This document shows positions 55,304 to 64,000 of a DNA stretch of 64,000 nt, piece after piece. Each line of letters starts with the position of its first letter. The first letter of the stretch is position 1. The notes beneath the pieces were generated by a model. The model saw only the letters and a program-made list of their open reading frames with translations. It made no database searches and was not told the origin of the DNA. Made by a program: the position numbers and the translations under genes. Source of the stretch: Pseudomonas sp. B33.4 (lineage in GTDB: Bacteria; Pseudomonadota; Gammaproteobacteria; Pseudomonadales; Pseudomonadaceae); the NCBI RefSeq assembly GCF_034555375.1, contig NZ_CP140706.1, positions 3,835,001 to 3,899,000 of the forward strand, given 5' to 3'.

Positions 55304-55462
55304 CCCTCACCCCAGCCCTCTCCCCCAGGGGGGCGAGGGGGAAAGGGAGCAGATCGGGGGCCGTTCAAAACCTGAGTTCGACGCCGGACTTTCAGGTCGG
55401 CGTATAGCGCAAAGACACCTCGGTCAGTCCCCTCTCCCACTGGGAGAGGGTTAGGGTGAGGG
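55304..55462. repeat. Inverted pair of CCCTCACCC-type dispersed repeats
   Basis: CCCTCACCCCAGCCCTCTCC begins at 55304 and its inverted counterpart GAGAGGGTTAGGGTGAGGG ends at 55462, about 120 bp apart. Each arm also has its own local hairpin (CCCCCAGGGGGG; CTCTCCCACTGGGAGAG). It fills the katG-pepN gap between convergent genes. It is a different family from the REPs and is seen in many Pseudomonas genomes. Confidence 0.85.
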
Positions 55463-55498
55463 CCAGTCCACAGCTGGAACACCGACTCCAATCCACCA

Positions 55499-58156
55499 TC
55501 AAGCCAGGCTCTTGCTCACCACCTCAAACACGTCACTCGACAACTGCCCCGACGCCCGAATCCGCTCCAGCTCGCCCTTCATCAACGCCTGACGGGCGCT
55601 GTCGTATTTACGCCAGCGAGTCAGCGGCGCCAGTTGGCGCGAAGCGATCTGCGGGTTGAAGCCGTTCAACTCAATCACCAGATCCGCGAGGAAGCGATAA
55701 CCCGAGCCATCCGCCGCGTGGAAGTTGATCAGGTTCTGCCCGGCAAACGCGCCGACCAGTGCACGCACCTTGTTCGGGTTCTTGATGTTGAACGCCGGGT
55801 GCTGCATCAGCGCTTTCACCCGCTCCAGACCGCCTGGCAAAGTGCTGCCGGCCTGCACGCTGAACCACTGATCCATAACCAGCGGGTTGTCCTTGAAGTG
55901 CTCGGCGAAACTCGCCAGCGCCAAGGCTTTCTGCTCTTCAAATGGCGAGTTCACCAACACGGCCAGCGCCGTCAGGCGTTCGGTCATGTTGTCGGCTGCT
56001 TCGAATTGCTCCAGCGCCGCCGCCAGTACTTCCGGCTTGCCGCTGAGCATCAGGTACGACAGCGCAATGTTCTGCAACGCGCGACGAGCGAAATGTTCGG
56101 CTTCGGCCACGTACGGAGTTTGCTTCGACAGGTCACGGTTGGCCTGATAACGCAGCCACAGCGCTTCGAACAGACCTTCCGCCAGTTGCTGACGGGCGAA
56201 CTCACGGGCGATATGAATCGCATCGACATCCGCCACTTCGCTGATTTCAGTGAGGTACGCCTCACCCGGCAACGAAAGCATTTCGGCGACCATCGCCTGA
56301 TCCAGCGATTCATCCGACAGCACCGTGCGCAGTGCCGAGACCAGACGCGGATCAAGCTTCAGGCTCTCGCCCTTCTGCTGCTGGCCAATCAGTTCTTGCA
56401 GCACTTGCACCGACAGTTGCTGACCGGCATCCCAGCGGTTGAAACCGTCGCTGTCGTGCTGCATCAGGAACATCAGTTGATCGCGGTTGTACGGGAAGCT
56501 CAGTTTCACCGGTGCCGAGAAGCCGCGCAGCAGCGATGGCAGCGGCTGTTCAGCGATATCAACGAAGGTGAAAGTCTGCTCGGCTTCGGTCACCGATATC
56601 ACGCGGGTGGTGCCTTGTGCCGTCGCTTCACCGCTCAGACGCAGAGCAATCTCGTTGCCTTTGCTATCCAACAGGCCGAGTTCGACCGGGATCACGAACG
56701 GCAGTTTTTCAACCTTGTCCGGGGTTTCCGGGCAGCTCTGGCGGAAGGTCAGGCTGTAGGTTTTCGCGGCAGCGTCGTAAGACTCGCTCACCGCCAGACG
56801 TGGCGTGCCGGCCTGGCAGTACCAGCGCTTGAACTGGGTCAGATCGACGCCGTTGGCATCTTCCATCGCCTTGATGAAGTCATCGCAAGTCACTGCCTGA
56901 CCATCGTGACGCTCGAAGTACAGATCGCTGCCTTTACGGAAGCCTTCGGCGCCGAGCAAGGTGTGGATCATGCCGACCACTTCCGAACCCTTTTCGTACA
57001 CGGTCAGGGTGTAGAAGTTGGAGATTTCGATAAAGCTGTCCGGGCGCACAGCGTGAGCCATCGGGCCGGCATCTTCGGCGAACTGGTGGGTACGCAGGTA
57101 AGCCACGTCCTGAATCCGCTTGACCGTGGCCGAGTTCATGTCGGCGGAGAAGCCGGAATCACGGAACACTGTGAAGCCTTCCTTCAGCGACAGCTGGAAC
57201 CAGTCGCGGCAGGTCACGCGGTTGCCCGACCAGTTGTGGAAGTATTCGTGGGCGACGATCGCTTCAACGCGCTGGTGGGCGGCATCGGTAGCGGTTTCGG
57301 CGCGGGCCAGTACGGCGCTGGAGTTGAAGATGTTGAGACCCTTGTTCTCCATCGCGCCCATGTTGAAGTCATTCACGGCGACGATCATGAAGATGTCCAG
57401 ATCGTACTCGCGACCGTAGACCTCTTCGTCCCAGCGCATCGACTTCTTCAGGCTGGTCATCGCGTGCTGGCACTTGTCGATGTTTTCCGGCTCGACGTAA
57501 ATGCGCAGCGCGACGTTGCGGTCGGTCATGGTGGTAAAGGTGTCTTCGACGCACCACAAGTCACCGGCCACCAGCGCAAACAGGTACGCCGGTTTCATGA
57601 ACGGGTCTTCCCACGTCGCCCAGTGCCGGCCGTCTTCGCCCGGGCCTGAGGCAATCGGGTTGCCGTTCGAGAGCAGCACCGGGTAGCTGTGCTGTTCGGC
57701 GACCACGGTGGTGGTGAACTTGCTCATCACGTCCGGGCGGTCGAGGTAGTAAGTGATCTTGCGGAAACCTTCGGCCTCGCACTGGGTGCAGAACATCGTG
57801 CCGGATTTGTACAGGCCTTCCAGTGCGGTGTTGGTTTCCGGGTGGATCCTGACGCTGGTGTCGAGCGTGAAGGTTTCGCTGGCCGGCTGCAGGGTCAGGT
57901 GGTTTTCCGTCAGTTGATACTCGCCATCAGACAGCGCCTGATCGGCCAGACTCACAGACAGCAATTCCAGCTGCTGGCCGTCGAGCACCAGCGGCGGCAG
58001 GCCCGGGCCACGTGCCGGGTTGCGGCGCATCACCAACTGCGTGTGCACCAGGCTGTGATCCTCGAACAACTCGAAGGTCAGGTGTGTTTCGTCGATCAGG
58101 TACTCGGGCGCCTGATAGTCCTTGAGGTAAATCATCTTCGGTTGTTCGGTGCGCAT
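55499..58156 (-). CDS. pepN: Aminopeptidase N
   Basis: This 885-residue M1-family zinc aminopeptidase removes N-terminal residues from peptides in the cytoplasm during protein turnover. The exopeptidase motif GAMEN is near residue 266; the zinc site HEYFHNW is near residues 302-308, followed by the third ligand Glu in LKEGFTVFRD. Length and the N-terminal start (TEQPKMIYLKDYQAPEYLIDETHL) match the E. coli-type PepN. The ATG has AAGGA about nine bases upstream. It lies only 10 bp downstream of the DUF2797 gene in the same direction, so it is probably part of a yeaC-DUF2797-pepN transcript. It converges with katG across a dispersed repeat. Confidence 0.97.
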   Translation of the reverse strand: MRTEQPKMIYLKDYQAPEYLIDETHLTFELFEDHSLVHTQLVMRRNPARGPGLPPLVLDGQQLELLSVSLADQALSDGEYQLTENHLTLQPASETFTLDTSVRIHPETNTALEGLYKSGTMFCTQCEAEGFRKITYYLDRPDVMSKFTTTVVAEQHSYPVLLSNGNPIASGPGEDGRHWATWEDPFMKPAYLFALVAGDLWCVEDTFTTMTDRNVALRIYVEPENIDKCQHAMTSLKKSMRWDEEVYGREYDLDIFMIVAVNDFNMGAMENKGLNIFNSSAVLARAETATDAAHQRVEAIVAHEYFHNWSGNRVTCRDWFQLSLKEGFTVFRDSGFSADMNSATVKRIQDVAYLRTHQFAEDAGPMAHAVRPDSFIEISNFYTLTVYEKGSEVVGMIHTLLGAEGFRKGSDLYFERHDGQAVTCDDFIKAMEDANGVDLTQFKRWYCQAGTPRLAVSESYDAAAKTYSLTFRQSCPETPDKVEKLPFVIPVELGLLDSKGNEIALRLSGEATAQGTTRVISVTEAEQTFTFVDIAEQPLPSLLRGFSAPVKLSFPYNRDQLMFLMQHDSDGFNRWDAGQQLSVQVLQELIGQQQKGESLKLDPRLVSALRTVLSDESLDQAMVAEMLSLPGEAYLTEISEVADVDAIHIAREFARQQLAEGLFEALWLRYQANRDLSKQTPYVAEAEHFARRALQNIALSYLMLSGKPEVLAAALEQFEAADNMTERLTALAVLVNSPFEEQKALALASFAEHFKDNPLVMDQWFSVQAGSTLPGGLERVKALMQHPAFNIKNPNKVRALVGAFAGQNLINFHAADGSGYRFLADLVIELNGFNPQIASRQLAPLTRWRKYDSARQALMKGELERIRASGQLSSDVFEVVSKSLA

Positions 58157-58166
58157 GCTGGAGTCC

Positions 58167-58997
58167 TTATTGATGCACGGCGAGCTGATAAGCCGTGTAC
58201 TTGCGAATATTGATCACGCCGGTATCGAAGATCAGGTACTGGCCCTTGATCCCCAACAACGTGCCTTCGGCAATCGGGTTCTTGTCCAGGTTGAAGCTGA
58301 CGATTTTGGCCGGGTATTGCTCGACCGGGTAGCGGATTTCCAGCGGTTCGACGTCGGCAATGGTCTGAATCGCCTGCAGGCCGAATCGCTCTTGCAGGCC
58401 TTGCAGGCCTTCGGCGCAACTCTCGAACAGTTGATCGCGCACTTGTGCCAGATCGACCGCCACCGCATCGCCCTTGAGCAACGCGCGCCAGTTGGTTTTG
58501 TCGGCCACTTGGCTGCGGAACAAATCTTCAACGAAGCCCGATTGCTGCCGCGTCGAAACACGCATGATCGGTAACGCCTGACATGCACCCTGATCGATCC
58601 AGCGAGTCGGCAGTTGCGTAGCACGAGTGATGCCAACCTTGATGCCCGACGAATTGGACAGGTAAACCACGTGATCGGTCATGCAGAACTGCTCGCCCCA
58701 CGCTGGATCGCGGCAGGTGCCGGCGTCATAGTGGCAACGCTCCGGGCTCATGATGCACAGGTCGCACTGCGCCAGCTTGGTCATGCACGGATAGCAGTAA
58801 CCCTGACTGAAACTGGTTTTGGTCTTGCGCCCGCAATGGGTGCAGTGGATCGCCCCGAGGTATTCCAGACGCACCGTAGTGCCGATCAACGGGTTGACCG
58901 GCACCTCGACGTCATCCAGACGAAACGCGTATTGCACATTCGGCCCGTCCAGGCGCGCCGACATTTTGCTGATTGCACCGCGGCCAATCTCGATCAA
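58167..58997 (-). CDS. DUF2797 family protein with Cys-rich zinc-binding motifs
   Basis: This conserved protein of unknown function has about 276 residues. It shows paired Cys motifs CTHC, CYPC, CDLC and C(x6)C (CHYDAGTC), which suggest zinc binding, followed by the family block VVYLSNSSGIKVGITRATQLPTRWIDQGA. That block resembles GIY-YIG nuclease-like strands (YLSNS...KVGIT), but no clear catalytic set is visible. I choose a TTG start at 58995-58997: it overlaps the yeaC stop as TTGA, mirrors normal ATGA coupling, and gives MIEIGRGAISKMSARLD, the expected family start. An upstream in-frame Met would add 19 residues read through the yeaC end. It lies between yeaC and pepN in one probable operon. 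Confidence 0.86.
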   Translation of the reverse strand: MIEIGRGAISKMSARLDGPNVQYAFRLDDVEVPVNPLIGTTVRLEYLGAIHCTHCGRKTKTSFSQGYCYPCMTKLAQCDLCIMSPERCHYDAGTCRDPAWGEQFCMTDHVVYLSNSSGIKVGITRATQLPTRWIDQGACQALPIMRVSTRQQSGFVEDLFRSQVADKTNWRALLKGDAVAVDLAQVRDQLFESCAEGLQGLQERFGLQAIQTIADVEPLEIRYPVEQYPAKIVSFNLDKNPIAEGTLLGIKGQYLIFDTGVINIRKYTAYQLAVHQ

Positions 58998-59254
58998 TGG
59001 ATGGCATCCGACTTGAACAGGATGTTCGGCACTTCGATCGACTTCGATGCACATTCCTGCGGGCCCATGTAACCGGTGCGCTGGTCTTCAGGCAGGTTCT
59101 GGATTTCCCAGGCGATCATCGCCTGCAACGACAGTTCGCGCTGCTCGGCGGTGAGCTTGCCACCGTCGGACCACTTGCCGATTTCCACGGCCAGTTTCAG
59201 GCTCTCGTAGATGTCCGGGGTAATGTTGTTGATCATGTCGTTAAAAGAGGACAT
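58994..59254 (-). CDS. yeaC: YeaC-like DUF1315 protein
   Basis: This 86-residue protein has the DUF1315 pattern: N-terminal MINNITPDIYESLKLAVEIGKWSDGGKLTAEQRELSLQAMIAWE, and later LPEDQRTGYM. It is small, soluble and acidic; its function is not known. The gene is first in the minus-strand yeaC-DUF2797-pepN series, with a four-base overlap with the next gene. GGAGACCCTG-like purine-rich sequence lies upstream of the ATG. Confidence 0.88.
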   Translation of the reverse strand: MSSFNDMINNITPDIYESLKLAVEIGKWSDGGKLTAEQRELSLQAMIAWEIQNLPEDQRTGYMGPQECASKSIEVPNILFKSDAIH

Positions 59255-59287
59255 CAGGGTCTCCGTGCTCTTTATCTACAAAAAAAT

Positions 59288-60157
59288 TCAGGCGGCCAGT
59301 TTACGGCGGTTATACAAACCACCCAACAAACCGGTGAAGCATCCGATGAGTAACCCGCCGACGTGGGCGGCGTTGGCGATTTCGCCGAAACCGATCATCG
59401 AGATCAGCCCGGACATGCATACCAGCAACCACACCAGCATCATCACCAGCACGCCGCGCGGCAGGCGATAGGCCGGGTTCGGTGCCAGCAGCTGGAAGAT
59501 CCAGCAATGCCCGAGCAAACCGTACAGCACGCCGGACAGACCACCGAACAAGGTCGGGCCGCTCCAGACAAACTGTGCGTAGTTGGACACCAGGCTGAAC
59601 AGCAGCGTCAGACCGATCAGGTTGATACTGCCCTGGCGCGACTCGATGCGCCGGCCCAGTTCCCAGTACCACATGCCGTTCATGGCCAGGTGCAGGATGC
59701 CGAAGTGGATCAGCATCGGTGTGACCAGACGCCACCACTGCCCCGCCGCCAGGCTGTCGGCCAACGGTGTGAAATGGATGTACTCGCCGACCACCTGAAA
59801 ATCGAGGAACGTCAGCCAGCGCAAGGTCTGCAGGTTCTCACCTAGGTACGTCAGCCCGCCAACGATCAGGCACAACAACAGGATGAATCCGGTGGCCTTG
59901 GCGTATTTCAGTTGCTCGGCGAAGCTCGGCCGCTTGAAGGTTGGCGCGACGGGGATGTCCAGCGTTTGCTCGGGATCGCCCGCCGGGAAGCGTTCGTACA
60001 AGGAACGCACGTCTTCGCTGATTTCTGCCGGTGCCCATAACACTTGTTCGCCGGCCTCCTCGCTGACGCGATGTGGCACTTGCATGCGTTGCAGCAGTTT
60101 GACGAAACCGCTCAAGTCCACCGCCAACGGCAGACGCAATACCGCTATCGCACTCAT
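59288..60157 (-). CDS. Rhomboid-family intramembrane serine protease (GlpG-like)
   Basis: This 289-residue protein has a cytoplasmic N-terminal domain (about 1-85, as in GlpG) and six transmembrane helices. The catalytic dyad is Ser208 (FGGLSGVLYG) and His265 (NAAHVGGLLIG). The oxyanion-side residues HFxxxHxxxN are present (His151, His156, Asn160), so it should be active in cleaving transmembrane proteins in the inner membrane. The start ATG overlaps the stop of the upstream phosphoesterase as ATGA. It is the last gene of the nadK-phosphoesterase-rhomboid operon. The natural substrate is not evident. Confidence 0.93.
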   Translation of the reverse strand: MSAIAVLRLPLAVDLSGFVKLLQRMQVPHRVSEEAGEQVLWAPAEISEDVRSLYERFPAGDPEQTLDIPVAPTFKRPSFAEQLKYAKATGFILLLCLIVGGLTYLGENLQTLRWLTFLDFQVVGEYIHFTPLADSLAAGQWWRLVTPMLIHFGILHLAMNGMWYWELGRRIESRQGSINLIGLTLLFSLVSNYAQFVWSGPTLFGGLSGVLYGLLGHCWIFQLLAPNPAYRLPRGVLVMMLVWLLVCMSGLISMIGFGEIANAAHVGGLLIGCFTGLLGGLYNRRKLAA

Positions 60158-61125
60158 TGCAGCACCTCCGGCCGCTCGACATCGACCCAGACAAATTTAT
60201 GCGGATCCAGACGTGTTTCCTGATCCAGACGATAGGCCACCAGTTTGCCGTAGAGCACCGCGCTGTAATCCAGGCACGCGAGGTTCGGGCGGATCGGCGC
60301 CGGTTTGCCGCTGCGCCAGTAGTGGCCGACGAACAGCAACGGCTCATCGACGCCGTAGCGCAGCAGGGAATTCTTTTCCGTGGAGGTCAACGGTGTTTGC
60401 GCCACCGGCTCCGGCAGTGCATCGGGCTGGAAGACGATGTCGCCGTAGGTTTTCGGGTCATCTTCCCAGAACTTGGTGCGGAAGAACGAGCGCACCAGGC
60501 CGTCGCCGCTGGTCATGGTCAAACCGTGTGGCAAGCGCATGTCGGTGCCGCGCAGCAGGCGGTCGAATACGGTGCAGGCGAAACTGTCCGGCACGGCCGA
60601 AGCCTGCAGGAAGTGTTCGTCGATGCAGCCATTGGGGAACAGCGCGCGCAGCGGTTCGATCAGGCCGGCATCCCAACACGCATGCACGACGCGGAAACGC
60701 CCGGCGTCGACAAACAGCGGCAACTCATAGAACCAGCGCTGGAAATCGTGCCAGTCGCCGGGATGGTCTTCGAATTGCGTCAGGGTTTCGTGCAGCAGGC
60801 GCGCATGGCGCGGCGTGTGTTCGCGGACGAACTGCTTGCCGCTGCCCGGTGGCGCCGGTGTGCTCCAGCCCAGTGCATTGAATTCGTGGTTGCCCATGAT
60901 GCACAAGGCCTGACCGGCCTCGACCATGTCGTGGACAATGTGCAGCGCCTCGCGAATGCGCGGGCCACGGTCGATGATGTCGCCGACAAACACGGCCATG
61001 CGCGATGGATGCCGCCAGACCCCGCCCTGCTTGTGATAACCGAGTCGGTCAAGCAAGTGTTCGAGGGTCAGAGCGCATCCGTGCACGTCACCAATCAGGT
61101 CATAACTGCGCGCGGGATCGAGCAT
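60154..61125 (-). CDS. Calcineurin-like metallophosphoesterase
   Basis: This 323-residue cytoplasmic protein belongs to the Ser/Thr phosphatase-like (PP2A/ApaH-type) family. Metal-binding motifs are GDVHGC (residues 12-17), GDIIDRGP, GNHEFNALGW and a later FVGHYW. Related enzymes hydrolyse phosphoproteins or diadenosine tetraphosphate; the substrate here cannot be set. Of two in-frame starts I prefer ATG 61123-61125, with GGAGG nine bases upstream inside the end of nadK and a one-base overlap with its stop (TGATG). The stop overlaps the rhomboid start. The three-gene arrangement is tightly coupled. Confidence 0.9.
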   Translation of the reverse strand: MLDPARSYDLIGDVHGCALTLEHLLDRLGYHKQGGVWRHPSRMAVFVGDIIDRGPRIREALHIVHDMVEAGQALCIMGNHEFNALGWSTPAPPGSGKQFVREHTPRHARLLHETLTQFEDHPGDWHDFQRWFYELPLFVDAGRFRVVHACWDAGLIEPLRALFPNGCIDEHFLQASAVPDSFACTVFDRLLRGTDMRLPHGLTMTSGDGLVRSFFRTKFWEDDPKTYGDIVFQPDALPEPVAQTPLTSTEKNSLLRYGVDEPLLFVGHYWRSGKPAPIRPNLACLDYSAVLYGKLVAYRLDQETRLDPHKFVWVDVERPEVLQ

Positions 61126-62015
61126 CAGTCGCCTCCACCGCCCAGCTTGCTGCCCCAACCGAGCTTGGTGCGGCAGACTTCGTAGTAGTTATGGTCGAGC
61201 GGATGAATCAGTCGCAGTTTCTGCGCTTTCTTGCTGACGGTGATGGTGTCGCCCGGCGCGCAGGTGAAGTGGTTCTGCCCGTCGCAGGAGACTTGCGGGT
61301 AAATCTGCATGTTTTTCGACACGACGATTTTCAGCTCACTGTTGCCATCGACCACAATTGGCCTGCTCGACAACATATGGGGGTACATCGGCACGATCAC
61401 AATGGCATCGAGCTTGGGATGCATGATCGGCCCGCCGGCGGACAGCGCATAGGCCGTGGAACCGGTCGGCGTGGCGACGATCAGGCCGTCGGCCTTCTGG
61501 CTGCAGACGAACTGGCCGTCGATGTACAGCTCGAACTCGATCATCCGCGTCGATTTGCCCGGGTGCAGCACCACATCGTTGAGTGCATCGCCCTGGCCGA
61601 TAGCCTCGGCGTGGCGGCGCACTTCGGCTTGCAGCAGGAAGCGGTTTTCCACCAGATAGTGGCCGTCGAGCACTTTGGCGACTTCGACTTCCAGCTCGTC
61701 CGGGCGAATGTCGGTGAGGAAACCGAGGCTGCCACGGTTGATGCCCAGCACCGGAATATTGTGTTTGGCCAGAGCCCGCGCGGCGCCGAGCAGGCTGCCG
61801 TCACCGCCGACGACGATGACCATGTCGCAGACTTCGCCGAGCATCTTGCGCGACGAGGTTTGCAGGCCGTGGCCCGGCAGGACTTCGGCGATGGTGTCTT
61901 CGAGGATCACATGCAGGTGACGATCGAGCAGAAACCGTTTCAGTCGGCGGACGGTATCCAGCACCTGGGAACTGCCCAGGCGACCGATGATGCCGATATT
62001 ACGAAATTGCTCCAT
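61125..62015 (-). CDS. nadK: NAD kinase
   Basis: This 296-residue enzyme phosphorylates NAD to NADP using ATP or polyphosphate. The signature GGDGSLLGAAR (Gly70-Asp72) near the N-terminus and the family blocks GINRGSLGFLTD, KADGLIVATPTGSTAYALSAGGP and VPMYPHMLSSRP are all present. Cytoplasmic. It is first in the minus-strand operon with the metallophosphoesterase and the rhomboid, and divergent from the DUF1853 gene, with their promoters in the 115-bp gap (a TATGCT-like -10 lies on the plus-strand side near 62118). Confidence 0.97.
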   Translation of the reverse strand: MEQFRNIGIIGRLGSSQVLDTVRRLKRFLLDRHLHVILEDTIAEVLPGHGLQTSSRKMLGEVCDMVIVVGGDGSLLGAARALAKHNIPVLGINRGSLGFLTDIRPDELEVEVAKVLDGHYLVENRFLLQAEVRRHAEAIGQGDALNDVVLHPGKSTRMIEFELYIDGQFVCSQKADGLIVATPTGSTAYALSAGGPIMHPKLDAIVIVPMYPHMLSSRPIVVDGNSELKIVVSKNMQIYPQVSCDGQNHFTCAPGDTITVSKKAQKLRLIHPLDHNYYEVCRTKLGWGSKLGGGGD

Positions 62016-62130
62016 GAGACCTCTGCGGACAATCGAAAACGCGAAAAACCCGATTATGGGCGAAAGCGCCGGTTAGACAAAATCCTTTCAGCCTCAAGGG
62101 TGTGCTCGTGTTTACGGCTATGCTCGCAAG

Positions 62131-63081
62131 ATGATCCTATTTCCCGACTTGCTCCAGTTGCCTCACCAATTACGCCACCCGGAAGTGCGCGATCTGGCGT
62201 GGGTGATCCTCGCCCCGCCGATGCTCGGCACTACGCCGTGGCCGCAGCGCCATCCGTTGGCCGGCAGTGATTGGGTACACGACCCGCAACGCCTGGAACA
62301 CTGGTTGCGCCAGCTCGACCGCGACAGCTATGGCTTGCTGCATTGGTTGTCGCAGGCACGCACGCGACGTCTGGGCCTGTATTACGAACGGCTGTGGCAG
62401 TTTGCCGTGGAGCATGCGCCGGGGATTGAGCTGATTGCCGCCAACCTGCCGATCCGCCGCGAGGGCCACACACTTGGCGAGCTGGACATGCTTCTGCGTG
62501 ACCGCGACGGCGTGCATCACCTGGAATTGGCGATCAAGCTCTACCTCGGCCCGCAGGATGGCGATGGTCGTGATTCGGCGCAGTGGTTGGGGCCGGGTTG
62601 TCATGATCGACTGGACCGTAAACTGGCGCATCTGGCCGAGCATCAATTGCCGATATCGGCGCGCCCGGAAAGCCGCGAAGTGCTGGCGGCGCTGGATATC
62701 GAGGTGTTCAGCGCGCAACTGTGGCTCGGTGGTTATTTGCTGTACCCGTGGCCCGGTCATTCCGAATCACCGAATGGCGCGCACCCGCAGCATTTGCGCG
62801 GCAGTTGGCTGCATCAGAAGGATTGGCCTGCGTTTGTGGCGCACCGTCCGGCGGGACGCTGGCAGCCGCTGCCCCGGCATGCCTGGCTGGCGCCGGCGCA
62901 TTATCCGGCTGATCAGACCTGGTCTCTGGAGCATTTACGGATGTGGCTGGAAGATCTCGAGCCGCTGGCCCCGGCGCAGCTGATGGTGCGCCTGATCGAA
63001 AATGCGCGAGGGGAATGGGAAGAGGCGGAGCGGTTGTTTCTGGTGTCCGATCTTTGGCCGAATGTCCCCGGCCAGGCCTGA
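62131..63081 (+). CDS. DUF1853 family protein
   Basis: This 316-residue conserved protein of unknown function has the DUF1853 features: N-terminal [19 protein letters not shown], central [15 protein letters not shown], and [25 protein letters not shown]. The last block resembles a PD-(D/E)xK nuclease-like core (ExD...ExxxKxY), a fold similarity that I infer from spacing only. There is no signal peptide or membrane segment. It is divergent from nadK and followed by a REPIN. Confidence 0.88.
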   Translation: MILFPDLLQLPHQLRHPEVRDLAWVILAPPMLGTTPWPQRHPLAGSDWVHDPQRLEHWLRQLDRDSYGLLHWLSQARTRRLGLYYERLWQFAVEHAPGIELIAANLPIRREGHTLGELDMLLRDRDGVHHLELAIKLYLGPQDGDGRDSAQWLGPGCHDRLDRKLAHLAEHQLPISARPESREVLAALDIEVFSAQLWLGGYLLYPWPGHSESPNGAHPQHLRGSWLHQKDWPAFVAHRPAGRWQPLPRHAWLAPAHYPADQTWSLEHLRMWLEDLEPLAPAQLMVRLIENARGEWEEAERLFLVSDLWPNVPGQA

Positions 63082-63109
63082 AGTTTTTGTGGCGTTTGTA
63101 CCGGCCCCA

Positions 63110-63171
63110 TCGCGAGCAGGCTCACTCCTACAGGGGAACGCATTCCAATGTAGGAGTGAGCCTGCTCGCGA
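63110..63171. repeat. REPIN, inverted REP pair downstream of the DUF1853 gene
   Basis: The REP core GCGAGCAGGCTCACTCC (63110-63133) is followed by its inverse (63149-63171), spaced 15 bp. The arms are identical to those of the REPIN at 33315-33405 but in the opposite order. It lies between convergent genes (DUF1853 and arsB) and may act as a transcript-end hairpin for both. Confidence 0.93.
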
Positions 63172-63186
63172 TAGGGCCGACTCGGT

Positions 63187-64000
<814 letters not shown>

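Noticed and set aside
55219..55491. A 90-codon frame in the katG-pepN gap
   Set aside because: It is made almost entirely of the dispersed repeat and the katG terminator.
55634..57649. A 671-codon plus-strand frame antisense to pepN
   Set aside because: It mirrors the pepN codon pattern; pepN carries intact GAMEN and HExxH motifs.

Overview
The window is high-GC chromosomal DNA from a fluorescent pseudomonad, most likely the P. fluorescens/P. koreensis group. The evidence is a Pseudomonas-type cyclic lipopeptide (CLP) synthetase, Pseudomonas REP sequences paired as REPINs, and a housekeeping block (pepN, DUF2797, yeaC, rhomboid, nadK, DUF1853) typical of the genus. The species call is inference.

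Region 1 (1-42542) is a complete CLP locus. On the minus strand three NRPS genes run from about 39.8 kb down to 2.3 kb and carry 2, 4 and 5 modules, followed by macA and the start of macB (cut by the left edge). Divergently upstream lie a LuxR-type regulator and a NodT-type outer-membrane factor. Reading adenylation-domain pocket residues and condensation-domain subtypes by eye gives a lipo-undecapeptide: fatty acyl-D-Leu1-D-(Glu/Asp)2-D-aThr3-D-Leu4-D-Leu5-D-Ser6-L-Leu7-D-Gln8-L-Leu9-L-Ile10-L-(Glu/Asp)11. It is presumably lactonised between Thr3 and the C-terminus by tandem thioesterases. This places the cluster in the amphisin/tensin/gacamide branch, whose module order is shared with arthrofactin. 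MacA, MacB and the NodT-like factor would together form the exporter. The LuxR gene leader carries two adjacent Gac/Rsm-type motifs, and the 488-bp divergent control region holds two clean dyads. A REPIN lies between the first and second NRPS genes.

Region 2 (42543-48259) holds a coupled copper-delivery pair (SCO-family lipoprotein and PCu(A)C chaperone), a strong bidirectional terminator, a membrane-anchored hypothetical protein, a coupled membrane-protein/small XRE regulator pair preceded by three TTTACAT motifs, a PhoD-like metallophosphatase without signal peptide, and an orphan sulfonate/nitrate-type periplasmic binding protein.

Region 3 (48260-55498) holds an LTA-synthase-like membrane sulfatase, a ZnuD-like TonB-dependent receptor with a good Zur-box match, and the catalase-peroxidase katG with its terminator. 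Dispersed inverted repeats fill the gaps.

Region 4 (55499-64000) is housekeeping: a minus-strand pepN preceded by the coupled yeaC/DUF2797 pair; a tightly overlapping nadK / metallophosphoesterase / rhomboid operon; a divergent DUF1853 gene; a REPIN; and an arsB-type arsenite transporter cut by the right edge.

No tRNA, rRNA, CRISPR array, insertion sequence or prophage was recognised. The most notable system is the CLP locus with its control region. It belongs to a known family; the details that look least routine are the acidic-residue modules, the REPIN inside the operon, the docking domains and the Rsm/dyad architecture.
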